From: Pseudonocardia endophytica
GTDB lineage: Bacteria > Actinomycetota > Actinomycetes > Mycobacteriales > Pseudonocardiaceae
DNA length: 64,000 nucleotides
NCBI RefSeq assembly: GCF_004339565.1
Contig: NZ_SMFZ01000002.1
Coordinates: forward strand, 2,666,001 to 2,730,000
Reading direction: 5' to 3'
In this document: positions 33,551-42,468 of the stretch, piece by piece
Numbering within the stretch: position 1 is the stretch's first letter
Layout: each line of letters starts with the position of its first letter
Notes under the pieces: model-generated
The model's database searches: none
Told to the model about the DNA's origin: nothing
The model's input: the letters and a program-made list of their open reading frames with translations, nothing else
Position numbers and translations under genes: made by a program

Positions 33551-35010
33551 GCCGGCTCCAGCTCGTCCGGGCGGAAGTAGCGGAAGCGACCGTGCGCCAG
33601 CTGCATCTCCGCGGCCGGGTCGTCGTCGACCGATACGGCGACGTGCACGCCGCCGTCGACGTCGTGCACGACGGCCTGGACGGTGGCCCGCATGCCGGTC
33701 AGGAAGCGGTCCTGGGCGTCGGTTCCCCGGCCCGGGCGCAGCACGACGGCGCTCCCGCGGGCCACGGATCGGTCCCCGACCAGCACCGAGTCGGTCTCCG
33801 GGTCCACATCGGAGTCCGCACCCGGGTCCCACCACGGCGTCGACTCCGGGGGCGCGGCCTCCGGTGAGTCCGCCCCGAGCGGCGCCACAGGCGAACGAAC
33901 GCCACGTTCGTCACGTGTCATTGCACGAACGGCACCCTCGTCCAGTTCGGCCGGCGGGTTGCCCGGCGTCGTGAACGTCGGGACGCCGTCGTCCGCCCGT
34001 CCGGTCGGGCCGCGCAGGGACCGGATCGCCCCGTGCAGGCGGTCCAGCATCTCCGGCGGCAGTGCGTCGACGGCATCGATGATCTCGGCGGCGCGCGGGT
34101 CGGTCGCGCGGGCCTCGGCCTTCTCCGCCTCCGTCAGCACCATCGTGCGCAGGGTGAGGATCTCGTCGTTCTCGGTGCCGTCGAACAGGTCGATCCCGCT
34201 CTCCGGGGCGATCCGGGCGTGGTCACCGAGGATGATCGGGGTGCAGAGCAGCAGGTCGGAACGGTCCTCTGGTCCGGCCAGCGACGGCCAGACGTTCTCG
34301 GAAGCGCATCCGGCGACCAGTTCGCGCGCCCACTCCGGCGGGTCGGTCGGCGACACGAACGACCCGGGCGTGACGGCCATCAGCGTGTGGGTGCCGATCA
34401 TGGCGGTGCGCAGCGCCTCGTCGCGGGTGTCTCCTGGCGTCACGGCGGAGGCGTTGTGGATCTCCAGCGTGAGCCGGAGCGTCGCGTACGGGCCGGGGAT
34501 CTCCCGCGCGGTGAGCCCGGCCGAGGCGGTCAGTGCCGAGCGGGTCCGCACGATCCGCCCGGCGAACGATCCGTCCGGATGGGACAGACGCTCCTCGGTG
34601 CGGGAGGCGGGCAACCTGATCGGGATCGTCGTTCCGTCGCGGATCGAGTCGATCGTCGGCACGGCGTCGACCTGGGACGGCACGCCCTCGTCGAACGCCA
34701 GATGCCGGACGTCGCCGACGGTGAGCGACTCGACCGGCCGGCCGTCCGCGTCGAACAGGGCCCGCCGCTCCTGGCGCAGGAACCGGACGCGCACCCGCAG
34801 CGTCGCGTCGTCACCGCGCGGCTCGACCAGCACCTCGGCGCGCTGCGACGAGACCTCGCCGGAGTCGGCTCCGTGGCCGGACGGCATCAGCACGCCCCAC
34901 TGCCAGCGCACCCGGTTCTTCTGCGCCGACGCCCGGTACGGGTAGAGCAGGTAGCCCTCGTACAGCACGGCGTCCGCGAGGGCGGCGATCTCGGAGAACG
35001 GATCGGTCAT
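33547..35010 (-). CDS. 487-aa hydrogenase-operon protein of unknown function
   Basis: No known catalytic motif was recognised. Residues 1-330 form a conserved-looking soluble domain (YEGYLLYPYRASAQKNRVRW near the start, GTHTLMAVTPGSFVS, NVWPSLAG, LLCTPIILGDHARIAPES). It is followed by an acidic, Pro-rich linker and a C-terminal beta-rich tail (VVLRPGRGTDAQDRFLTGM onwards). A palindromic repeat is translated inside the linker near residues 357-373. ATGA overlaps couple it to both neighbours, so it belongs to the group 1h operon and probably acts in hydrogenase assembly or electron transfer. Confidence 0.75.
   Translation of the reverse strand: MTDPFSEIAALADAVLYEGYLLYPYRASAQKNRVRWQWGVLMPSGHGADSGEVSSQRAEVLVEPRGDDATLRVRVRFLRQERRALFDADGRPVESLTVGDVRHLAFDEGVPSQVDAVPTIDSIRDGTTIPIRLPASRTEERLSHPDGSFAGRIVRTRSALTASAGLTAREIPGPYATLRLTLEIHNASAVTPGDTRDEALRTAMIGTHTLMAVTPGSFVSPTDPPEWARELVAGCASENVWPSLAGPEDRSDLLLCTPIILGDHARIAPESGIDLFDGTENDEILTLRTMVLTEAEKAEARATDPRAAEIIDAVDALPPEMLDRLHGAIRSLRGPTGRADDGVPTFTTPGNPPAELDEGAVRAMTRDERGVRSPVAPLGADSPEAAPPESTPWWDPGADSDVDPETDSVLVGDRSVARGSAVVLRPGRGTDAQDRFLTGMRATVQAVVHDVDGGVHVAVSVDDDPAAEMQLAHGRFRYFRPDELEPA
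33892..33940. repeat. Palindromic repeat inside the 487-aa hydrogenase gene
   Basis: The arm cgaacgaacgccacgttcg (33892-33910) matches the hypF element arm at 17 of 19 positions. The 15-bp loop keeps the tgtca.tgc core, but the second arm (33926-33940) has diverged. It is read in frame within the linker (peptide EGAVRAMTRDERGVRS). Confidence 0.75.
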
Positions 35011-35639
35011 GCGCCCGCCTCCTTGAGGAGGCGGTCCACCGCGTCGTCCCAGGTCACGGCGTGTGCGGAGCGGTAGGCGACGAGCCGGTCGAGGACGTCG
35101 CGGCGCAGCCGGACCCATCCGGCGTCCGGGAAGTGGGCGTCCATGGCGTCCCGCCACACCGCGACCGGGAGCCGGTGGTGGGCCTCCTCCTGCCAGGACA
35201 CGAGCCCGACCTGCACCCCGGCGTCGCCCGCGTAGAACAGCGTGCCGGAGAACAGCAGCACGAGCGGCACGTGCCCGCCGTCGAGCCCGGTGAAGTAGCG
35301 CCCGGACGCGACGTCGAGGTCGTAGGACAGCGGGACGGCGACGGGCACCGTGATCGCCCCGGTGAACGACGGGACCATCACCGGCACGGTCGTGAGCTGC
35401 AGCGGGTTCAGCGTCTCGCCCCAGCGGTGCGGCTCGCCGAACAGGTCCGTCAGGCGCGCCGTCTCGGAGTCGGTGTAGCGACGCCCGCGCGGGTCGATCC
35501 GGATCTGCACGCGCAGCGCGATCGCGTGCACGCGACGTCCGGTGCCGTCCTCGATGCGCAGGTCCAGCGTCAGCGACGGGGCGGCGGAGTATGCCTCGGC
35601 CCGCGACCCGGTGCAGGTGAACGTCACCGTGCCGGTCAC
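35007..35639 (-). CDS. Hydrogenase-operon accessory protein (DUF6084-like)
   Basis: A 210-aa protein, mostly beta-strand, starting VTGTVTFTCTGSRAEAYSAA, with LRVQIRIDPRGRRYTDSE, FGEPHRWGETLNPLQ and FSGTLFYAGDAGVQVGLVSW. No catalytic residues are recognised. The family occurs in actinobacterial group 1h operons. GTGA/ATGA overlaps link it to DUF5947-like and 487-aa genes. The domain name is recalled from similar operons and not verified. Confidence 0.72.
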   Translation of the reverse strand: MTGTVTFTCTGSRAEAYSAAPSLTLDLRIEDGTGRRVHAIALRVQIRIDPRGRRYTDSETARLTDLFGEPHRWGETLNPLQLTTVPVMVPSFTGAITVPVAVPLSYDLDVASGRYFTGLDGGHVPLVLLFSGTLFYAGDAGVQVGLVSWQEEAHHRLPVAVWRDAMDAHFPDAGWVRLRRDVLDRLVAYRSAHAVTWDDAVDRLLKEAGA

Positions 35640-36220
35640 GTCGCGAGCTCCGACGCGCGTTCCAGGAGCGACGAGAAGAACGCGTCGACGGCGGCGTGGG
35701 CGTCCGCGCCGCCGTCGAAGCCGCGCCAGTGCAGCCGGACCAGCCCGACGAGCCGGTAGCAGGCGTCGATCGGCACGAGCAGGCAGGTGGACGGTTCGCG
35801 GCGGACGAGCACCGCCTCCACGTCCGGGACCAGCTCGGCGACGAGCGGACTCACCTGCGACCAGCGAGCCGACGGCAGCTCGCTCTCCGTCGCCCCGGCC
35901 GGGCTCGGGTAGCAGGCGACGAGCGCGTCCTGCACCGAGTTGTGCAGGAAGAACGCCATCCCGACCGGGATCTGCAACGCGTCCCACTGCCCGTCGTCGA
36001 GGGCGAACGCCGGATCCACGAGACAGCGGTCCGGCACCCGGCGGTGCTGACCGGCACCGGGGTCGTCGAACAGGAACGAGCAGGGTCCGCACGCGCAGAC
36101 CAGCCGCCGGTCGGTCACATGCACGAGGTGCGGGTGCTCGTGCGACACCGGCGTCGCGCACAGCTCGCAGCGCTCCGGCTCCGGTTCGGGCCGGACCAGG
36201 AAACGCCGGAGGGACGTCAC
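35636..36220 (-). CDS. Hydrogenase-operon accessory protein with Cys motifs (DUF5947-like)
   Basis: A 194-aa protein. The N-terminus has paired cysteines, CELC about residue 18 and CACGPC about 43, suggesting a zinc or Fe-S site. The rest (QWDALQIPVGMAFFLHNS, AFYPSPAGATESEL-like region, LLVPIDACYRLVGLVRLHW) is conserved in appearance. It could bind a redox cofactor or act as a maturation factor for the hydrogenase electron-transfer chain. The GTG start overlaps the NifU-like gene stop. Confidence 0.72.
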   Translation of the reverse strand: MTSLRRFLVRPEPEPERCELCATPVSHEHPHLVHVTDRRLVCACGPCSFLFDDPGAGQHRRVPDRCLVDPAFALDDGQWDALQIPVGMAFFLHNSVQDALVACYPSPAGATESELPSARWSQVSPLVAELVPDVEAVLVRREPSTCLLVPIDACYRLVGLVRLHWRGFDGGADAHAAVDAFFSSLLERASELAT

Positions 36221-36723
36221 GACGAGGCCCGCATCCCGATCTGCAGCAGCGTCGGCCCCGCTTCGGTGTCCACGAAGGACACGCCGGCACTGTCCGGCGC
36301 CGCGGCCGTCACCTCGTCGGAGACGACCTCGCGCAGCGTCGCCGCACCGCAGCCGGCGGCCCCGAGCGCGACCCGCACCGTGCCGTCGGCGTCGATGCCC
36401 AGCAGGTCGACGTCGCCGCCGTGGCTTCCCAGCTTCCGCTTCGCCGCGGCGATGGCGTGCTCCACACGGGTGCGCAGGTCCACCGGGTGCAGGTCGTGCA
36501 GCGCGAGCAGCGCACCGACGAGCGGGTCGGCCGCGAGCCGGTGCACCGCACCGTCCCCGGTCCCGGCCCGGCTGATCGCGACGACCTGCTCCAGCCCTGC
36601 GCCGTAGAACCGCATGAGCAGCCGGACCAGCTCCTCGCCCGCCGGGCGTGCCGACGGGTCGAGTGACTCGAGCACCTCCTCGATGCGTTCCGCGACCTGG
36701 ACCGGATCCAGCTGGTCACCCAT
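36217..36723 (-). CDS. NifU-like domain protein, hydrogenase-associated
   Basis: A 168-aa protein. Residues 75-165 resemble the NifU C-terminal domain (VEHAIAAAKRKLGSHGGDVD, then VRVALGAAGCGAATLREVV). The usual CxxC cluster site is reduced to one cysteine, so it may not bind a cluster alone. It starts one base after the hhyL stop. Related proteins in group 1h operons are thought to assist Fe-S assembly or act as an electron carrier; the single Cys makes a structural role equally likely. Confidence 0.75.
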   Translation of the reverse strand: MGDQLDPVQVAERIEEVLESLDPSARPAGEELVRLLMRFYGAGLEQVVAISRAGTGDGAVHRLAADPLVGALLALHDLHPVDLRTRVEHAIAAAKRKLGSHGGDVDLLGIDADGTVRVALGAAGCGAATLREVVSDEVTAAAPDSAGVSFVDTEAGPTLLQIGMRASS

Positions 36724-36724
36724 C

Positions 36725-38530
36725 TCAGATGACGTTCAGCGAGCCGGGGGAGTGCGTGACGTGCCGGTCCACCCCGCCGCCGTACATGTGCACGCCGCAC
36801 GGCAGGCACGGGTCCATGCTCCGCACCGCACGCATGATGTCGATCCCCTTGAAGTCCTCGCCTCGGTTCTCCTCGAAGATCGGCGTGTTCTGCACGGCGT
36901 CCTCGTACGGGCCGGGCGTGCCGAACTGGTCGCGCACGCTGCCGTTCCACGGTGTCGGCGGGTACGGGTGGTAGTTCGCGATCTTGCCGCCGCGGATGAC
37001 CATGTGGTGGCTCAGCACGCCGCGCACGGCCTCGGTGAACCCGCAGCTGATCGCCTCGTCCGGGACGACGAACTTCTCCCACGTCTTCGAGTTGCCGCCG
37101 CGCACCTCGGCCAGCGCCTTCTCGATGCAGTGCAGCGCGATGCCCGCCGCGTAGGCCTGGAAGTACGTCCGGGCCCGGTCCCGCTCGATCGCGTTGGACA
37201 GCGGTTCGCCCTTGGGGTCCATCGGTGGCTTCCACTCGAAGCTGACCTCGGGCTTCAGCGCCGTGCGGGGCAGGTTGATGATCACGCTGTGCCCGGTGGA
37301 CTTGACGAACTCCGTGTCCACCAGCCCGGACAGCGCCGTCGGCCACAGCCGCGCCAGCGGGCCGCCGCCGGTGTCCAGGGGCAGGAAGTCCTTGCCGTCG
37401 TACCAGCGCGGCGACATCGTCCAGGAGTACTTGTCGTCGAAGTCGCGTTTCTGCGGCGCCGGGATCGTGTGCTGGTTCCACGGGTGGCGCATGTCGACCG
37501 CGTTGCCCAGCGGGTCGTGCTTGACGAACTGCTCCTGGTCCTCCCAGTCACGGTAGAACGAGTGCCCGAGCAGGATCCGGATGCCGAGGTTGATCTCGAC
37601 GAGGTCGTTCGTGACCAGCTTCCCGTCGACGACGACGCCAGGGGTCACGAACATCTTGCGTCCCCAGTTGGTCATGTTCTTGTAGTCGAAGTCGCAGTGG
37701 TCCGGGTCGTTCAGCGAGCCCCAGCAGCCCAGCAGCACCCGCCTGCGCCCGACCTCCTCGTAGCCGGGCAGCGCCTCGTACATGAAGTCGAACAGGTCGT
37801 CGTGCATCGGGACGACCTTCTTCATGAACTCCACGTACCGCATGAGGCGGGCGTAGTAGTCGGTGAACAGCTGGATCGTCGCGTGCGTGCCGACGCCGCC
37901 CGGGTACAACGTGGACGGGTGGACGTGCTTGCCCTCCATCAGGCAGAACATCTCGCGCGTGTAGCGGCTGACCTGCAGTGCCTCGCGATAGAACTCGCCG
38001 GTGAACGGGTTCAGCGCCCGCATGATGTCGCCGATGGTCCGGTACCCGTGCTCGGCGGCGTGCGGTGACTCCTTGCGGTTCGCGAACTCCAGCACGCCCG
38101 GGTTCGTCTCCGCGATCATCTTCTCGCAGAAGTCCACCCCGACCAGGTTCTCCTGGAAGATGTTGTGATCGAACATGTACTCGGCGGCCTCGCCGAGGTT
38201 GATGATCCACTCGCCGAGGTGCGGCGGGCGCACGCCGTAGGCCATGTTCTGGTTGTAGACCGAACACGTGGCGTGGTTGTCGCCGCAGATCCCGCAGATC
38301 CGGCTCGTGATGAAGTGCGCGTCCCGCGGGTCCTTGCCCTTCATGAAGATCGAGTAGCCGCGGAAGATCGACGACGTGGAGTGGCACTCGGCCACCCTCC
38401 GGTTCGGGAAGTCGATCTTCGTGTAGATCCCGAGCGACCCGACGATCCGGGTGATCGGGTCCCAGGACATCTCGGTGAGGCCGGTGGTGTCCTCGCCCGA
38501 CTGGGCGTGCTTCGGCTGGGTGGTGGTCAT
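36725..38530 (-). CDS. hhyL: [NiFe]-hydrogenase large subunit, group 1h type
   Basis: A 601-aa catalytic subunit that oxidises H2. The N-terminal nickel ligands are in SRICGICGDNHATCS (near residue 78) and the C-terminal ligands in DPCLPCGVHMYGG. The 20-odd residues after the final His are the tail removed by the maturation protease. Sequence around the active site and the operon content match the actinobacterial high-affinity group 1h (formerly group 5) enzymes that take up atmospheric H2. It begins 4 nt after the small-subunit stop. Confidence 0.95.
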   Translation of the reverse strand: MTTTQPKHAQSGEDTTGLTEMSWDPITRIVGSLGIYTKIDFPNRRVAECHSTSSIFRGYSIFMKGKDPRDAHFITSRICGICGDNHATCSVYNQNMAYGVRPPHLGEWIINLGEAAEYMFDHNIFQENLVGVDFCEKMIAETNPGVLEFANRKESPHAAEHGYRTIGDIMRALNPFTGEFYREALQVSRYTREMFCLMEGKHVHPSTLYPGGVGTHATIQLFTDYYARLMRYVEFMKKVVPMHDDLFDFMYEALPGYEEVGRRRVLLGCWGSLNDPDHCDFDYKNMTNWGRKMFVTPGVVVDGKLVTNDLVEINLGIRILLGHSFYRDWEDQEQFVKHDPLGNAVDMRHPWNQHTIPAPQKRDFDDKYSWTMSPRWYDGKDFLPLDTGGGPLARLWPTALSGLVDTEFVKSTGHSVIINLPRTALKPEVSFEWKPPMDPKGEPLSNAIERDRARTYFQAYAAGIALHCIEKALAEVRGGNSKTWEKFVVPDEAISCGFTEAVRGVLSHHMVIRGGKIANYHPYPPTPWNGSVRDQFGTPGPYEDAVQNTPIFEENRGEDFKGIDIMRAVRSMDPCLPCGVHMYGGGVDRHVTHSPGSLNVI

Positions 38531-38534
38531 CGGG

Positions 38535-39584
38535 TCACCAGACCTTCGCGTAGCCGGTAGTGAGCTCGCGTCCCTTGTGCCGCCACTTCGGCTCGGCGTC
38601 GAGCTTCTTCTCGGTGATGGAGCGGAGCTTGCGCATCACGCCGCCGTAGGTCTTGCTCGCGTTCGAGCTGACCAGCGATCCGGGCGGCGCGTCCATGAAC
38701 GGCATGAACTTGTCCGGGAAGCCCGGCATCGTGCAGCCGATGCAGATCCCGCCGACGTTGGGGCAGCCGCCGACGCCGTTCACCCAGCCGCGCTTCGGCA
38801 CGTTGCACTTCACGACCGGGCCCCAGCACCCGAGTTTGACCAGGCACTCCGGCTGCCCGTACTCGGTGGCGAACTGGCCCTGCTCGTAGTAGCCGCCGCG
38901 GTCGCAGCCCTCGTGCACGGTGGCGCCGAACAGCCACTGCGGCCGCAGCGCCTCGTCCAGCGGGATCATCGGCGCCAGTCCGGCGGCCTGGTAGAGCAGG
39001 TAGAGGATCGTCTCGGACAGGTTGTCCGGATGGGTAGGGCAGCCGGGCACGCAGACGATCGGGATCCCGGCCTTGGACTTCCAGCTCCACCCCAGGTAGT
39101 CCGGTACGCCCATGGCGCCGGTCGGGTTGCCGGCCATCGCGTGGATGCCGCCGTACGTGGCGCACGTGCCGACGGCGAGCACGATCGTCGCCCTCGGCGC
39201 GAGCCGGTCCAGCCACTCGCTCACCGTGATCGGCTGCCCGGTCTTCGGGTCGTTGCCGAATCCGGACCAGTACCCCTCCGCCTTGATCGCCTCGTTCGGG
39301 ATCGACCCTTCCACCACCAGCACGAACGGCTCCAGCTCACCGCGCTCGGCTTTGAAGAAGTTCTCCAGGAAGTCGTTCCGGGAGCCGATCGGCCCGTTGT
39401 CGAAGTCGATCAGCGGCCAGTGCACCGCGACCTTCGGCAGGCCCGGCAGGGCCCCGAGCGCGATCTCCTCGATGGTCGGCTGCGTGGCCGTGGTCAGCGC
39501 GACGGAGTCCCCGTCGCAGGACAGCCCCGCGTTCAGCCAGAGGATGTGGACCGGGGCCTCGGCCCCGTCGTCGGGTGAGGACAT
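38535..39584 (-). CDS. hhyS: [NiFe]-hydrogenase small subunit, group 1h type
   Basis: A 349-aa Fe-S subunit with three clusters. The proximal cluster motif LNAGLSCDGDS has Asp where most hydrogenases have Cys, a hallmark of O2-tolerant group 1h enzymes (3Cys/1Asp). Further ligands are in VGTCATYGG, CVPGCPTHPDN, HEGCDRGG, GCWGPVVKC and NVGGICIGCTMPGFPD. There is no Tat signal, so the enzyme faces the cytoplasm. ATG 39584 was chosen from the conserved start; the upstream extension is low-complexity. It is the first gene of a 13-gene operon ending at hypB. Confidence 0.95.
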   Translation of the reverse strand: MSSPDDGAEAPVHILWLNAGLSCDGDSVALTTATQPTIEEIALGALPGLPKVAVHWPLIDFDNGPIGSRNDFLENFFKAERGELEPFVLVVEGSIPNEAIKAEGYWSGFGNDPKTGQPITVSEWLDRLAPRATIVLAVGTCATYGGIHAMAGNPTGAMGVPDYLGWSWKSKAGIPIVCVPGCPTHPDNLSETILYLLYQAAGLAPMIPLDEALRPQWLFGATVHEGCDRGGYYEQGQFATEYGQPECLVKLGCWGPVVKCNVPKRGWVNGVGGCPNVGGICIGCTMPGFPDKFMPFMDAPPGSLVSSNASKTYGGVMRKLRSITEKKLDAEPKWRHKGRELTTGYAKVW

Positions 39585-39787
39585 GCGTCGCCGCCTCGGA
39601 TGTGTGGTGGGGATCACGTTGTAACGGGGATCGGCCGGGCGGCGTAAGTGAGATCGGCAGGTAGGTGGCGGGCACTGGGTGGTCGCCGCTGGGTGCGTCC
39701 GGCAGGTAGTGCGTCCGGTCTCCCGCGTCCGGCCCGAACTGGGCAGACTCTCCTGGGACACACGCACCGTCGTCCGAGGGGAGCGGT

Positions 39788-40270
39788 ATGACCGACGATC
39801 TGCTCGAGGCGATGTCGGTCGAGGAACGTCGCGACCTCGCGGTGCGGCTCGCGCGGTTCGAGCGGCCCGAGCAGCCGGGCGCCGCCGAGCGGCGCCGGCG
39901 CCGGTTCGTGACGGTCGCGGCCGCCGGCTCGGTGGTGCTGGTCCCGTGGATCGCCGTGCTGGCCCTGACCCTGCCGCACCGCTACGTCGCCGCGCACTGG
40001 ACGCTGGCGTGGGTCGGGTTCGACGTCGCGCTGCTCGCCGGCCTGGCGACGACCGCCTACCTGGCGTGGCGCGCGCGCCCGACCATGATCGTTCCGGCGT
40101 TGATCACGGCGACCCTGCTGGTGTGCGACGCCTGGTTCGACACGACGACGGCGGACCGTTCGGACCGGCTGGTCAGCGCGCTGTCCGCACTGCTCGTCGA
40201 ACTTCCGATGGCGGTGGTCCTGATCGCCGCCGCGATCCTCGTGATCCGCAGGCGGATCCTGCTCCGCTGA
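39788..40270 (+). CDS. Small four-helix membrane protein
   Basis: A 160-aa protein: a charged N-terminus (LEAMSVEERRDLAVRLARFE) and four transmembrane segments. The start follows GAGGGGAGCGGT. It is divergent from hhyS, with 203 bp between, so the region holds the hydrogenase operon promoter as well. Similar small membrane proteins are common in actinobacteria; no function is known and no motif suggests one. Confidence 0.75.
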   Translation: MTDDLLEAMSVEERRDLAVRLARFERPEQPGAAERRRRRFVTVAAAGSVVLVPWIAVLALTLPHRYVAAHWTLAWVGFDVALLAGLATTAYLAWRARPTMIVPALITATLLVCDAWFDTTTADRSDRLVSALSALLVELPMAVVLIAAAILVIRRRILLR

Positions 40271-40367
40271 ACGGCCCGTGATCCGCGTGACCCAACCCGG
40301 CTCGACTCCCCGCCCATGATCGGCGGAACCGGCGGCAGCACGCCACTGGTGACGCGATCCGACCACT

Positions 40368-40428
40368 TCCGCTGATCACTGCCGGGCCGCCCGGCGTCGG
40401 CCCCGCAGAAGGCCCGGTGATCAGCGGA
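40368..40428. terminator. Hairpin terminator between convergent membrane-protein genes
   Basis: The arms tccgctgatca...ccgggcc and ggcccggtgatcagcgga pair over 18 bp with a three-base bulge, around a loop of about 22 bases. The hairpin lies between the stops at 40270 and 40466. Confidence 0.6.
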
Positions 40429-40465
40429 GCGCGCTCGGCCATACCCGTGCCGGGTCGTCGCCGGA

Positions 40466-40954
40466 TCAGGCGGTCGTGACGGACGTCGTGTTCTCCCGGG
40501 CGCCGAGCGCGCGACCGCGGCGCCAGACGATCTCGGCCTGGAACGCCACCATCAGGCCGATCATCAGCAGGACCTCGCCGAACCCGCCCTGGTCGCTGAG
40601 CCCCTGGAAGTACGCCCACGTGCCCAGGCCGAACTTGACGATCACCATCCCGAGGAACAGGCCGATCGTGAGCGCCGTGCCCTGCGCGTAGACCCGGCCG
40701 TCGTCGCCGCGCCAGATCCGGGTCAGGCGACCCCGCGCCAGACCGACGCCGACGCTCAGCAGGAGCGAGACGAGCAGGAGGATCTGCTCGGCGGGCCGGT
40801 TCGGCAGGTCCAGCCCGCCCAGCGCGAGACCGACGACGACGTAGACGATCGCGAGCGTGAACCGGTGCGCACCGACGACCTCGTGGCGCTGCGACTGCTT
40901 GTAGATCGCGTAGCCCACCAGGGCAAGGATCGCGACGATCGCGAACGGGGACAT
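40466..40954 (-). CDS. CcdC/DUF1453-like membrane protein
   Basis: A 162-aa integral membrane protein with about five transmembrane segments, starting MSPFAIVAILALVGYAIYKQ and ending in a hydrophilic tail. The RFTLAIVYVVVGLALGG and RLTRIWRGDDGRVYAQGT segments resemble CcdC/DUF1453 proteins. The ATG is preceded by a weak ribosome-binding site (AGGAGTGTC). Function is unknown. Confidence 0.65.
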   Translation of the reverse strand: MSPFAIVAILALVGYAIYKQSQRHEVVGAHRFTLAIVYVVVGLALGGLDLPNRPAEQILLLVSLLLSVGVGLARGRLTRIWRGDDGRVYAQGTALTIGLFLGMVIVKFGLGTWAYFQGLSDQGGFGEVLLMIGLMVAFQAEIVWRRGRALGARENTTSVTTA

Positions 40955-41312
40955 GACACTCCTGACGGATCGAGGTGGGCACCGTGCTCCGACGCTAGGT
41001 CGCGATCGCGCCTGCCGAATCATCAGAACTGAGGACACGGCGCGCAGTGCCCACGACGGCCGCGCGGCTCACGACCACGTCCGCGAGGCTCCGGACCGGT
41101 CGGCCAGTCGATCGTCCACAGTGCGCCGATCGTGATCGTCACGACGATCACACGCGATCATCACAGCGATCTCAACGCTGCGCGTTCCGGGTTCCGGGCG
41201 GAGTGTGATCCGGACTACGCTTCGCGCACTCCTGAGGTCCCGGGTGCGGCCCGACGGCCGCTCGACCTCGGCGTGTGCGAACCGTACTTGAACGGCGAGG
41301 AGGCCGTATCCG
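40955..41312. other. 358-bp intergenic region with an operator-like repeat
   Basis: No gene was recognised. At 41132-41151 GTGATCGT-CACG-ACGATCAC is a perfect 8-bp inverted repeat within a run of gatc/gatca words (41128-41168). It lies about 165 bp upstream of the LLM gene and is the only candidate operator here. Confidence 0.5.
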
Positions 41313-42311
41313 ATGAAGCTCGCTCTGTACCTCCCGAACTTCCGTGACGAGGTCACGATCAAGGAGCTCGAGGACCTCACCGAACTCGCCGAGGAGCTCG
41401 ACTTCGACTCGGTCTGGACGCTCGACCGGATCGTCGTGCCGGAGGTCTCGGACCACGAGGGACTTCAGTACTCGTTCGGCATGATGGACGGGCTGCCCAA
41501 CGCGCTGCCCGTCACCTCCCGCGGCAAGTGGTTCCAGGGCTACCCGCTGATCCCGTGGCTCGCCGCGAAGACCTCGAAGGTCCGGATCGGCATGAGCATC
41601 ATCGACACGCCGTTCCGCTCGCCGGGCGTGCTCGCCGCCGAGCTCGCCACGATCGACCACCTGTCGAAGGGCCGGCTCAACGTCGGCCTCGGCTCCGGCT
41701 GGATGCCCGAGGAGTTCGCCGCGGCGAGCGCCGCGCACATCTTCCCGAAGCGCCACAAGCACGTGCGCGAGTCGATCGAGATCATGCAGGGCGTCTGGGC
41801 GGCGGAGAACGACCACTTCGAGTACCACGGCGAGTTCGCCGACTTCGACCTCTGCGGGTTCGGCGCCAAGCCGCTGCAGCAGCCGCGGCCGCCGATCTTC
41901 ATGAGCGGTCTCAAGGACCCGCTGCGCTCGGCGAAGCGGATCACGAAGTACGACCTCGACGGCTGGATCGGCATCCAGGACTCGCCGGAGGGCCTCGGCA
42001 AGTGGCTCACCGCGATCGACCAGCAGTTCGAGGAGATCGGCAGCTCGAAGCGGTCGAAGGACCTCGAGATCTGCAGCATGATCTGGACCGTGATCACCGA
42101 CGAGGACACCGACCAGACCGTCAACGGTGTCGCGTCCAACCTGCTCGTGGGCTCCGAGAAGCAGGTCACCGACCGGCTCAAGGCCTACAAGGAGGCCGGC
42201 ATGACCATGCCGCTGATCTGGCCGCCGTTCGCCGACGTGCCGGTGGCGAAGACGCTCGACGACCTCAAGCGGATCAAGAACGACATCATGCCGAAGGTCG
42301 AGGCCTCCTGA
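41313..42311 (+). CDS. LLM-class (F420/FMN-dependent) oxidoreductase
   Basis: A 332-aa TIM-barrel luciferase-like monooxygenase. Features are LALYLPNF at the start, FDSVWTLDRIVVPE, ELATIDHLSKGRLNVGLGSG near residue 115 (cofactor site) and KHVRESIEIMQGVW. The start follows GAGGAGG at nine bases. Family members use reduced F420 or FMN for hydride transfer or oxygenation; the F420-dependent type is common in actinobacteria. It stands alone with its own upstream region. The substrate is unknown. Confidence 0.88.
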   Translation: MKLALYLPNFRDEVTIKELEDLTELAEELDFDSVWTLDRIVVPEVSDHEGLQYSFGMMDGLPNALPVTSRGKWFQGYPLIPWLAAKTSKVRIGMSIIDTPFRSPGVLAAELATIDHLSKGRLNVGLGSGWMPEEFAAASAAHIFPKRHKHVRESIEIMQGVWAAENDHFEYHGEFADFDLCGFGAKPLQQPRPPIFMSGLKDPLRSAKRITKYDLDGWIGIQDSPEGLGKWLTAIDQQFEEIGSSKRSKDLEICSMIWTVITDEDTDQTVNGVASNLLVGSEKQVTDRLKAYKEAGMTMPLIWPPFADVPVAKTLDDLKRIKNDIMPKVEAS

Positions 42312-42468
42312 CCTCGTAGGACATGGCACGACGGGGCGGGGCGGACCGACCGGTCCTCCCCGCCTCCGACGTGAGCACCAGCACCGAGGCGCCGGAGGGC
42401 GTGCGGTTCATCGTCCGCTCGCGGCTCCTGACCGACGACGAGCTCGCGGTGCTCGACGCGGTAGGGCG

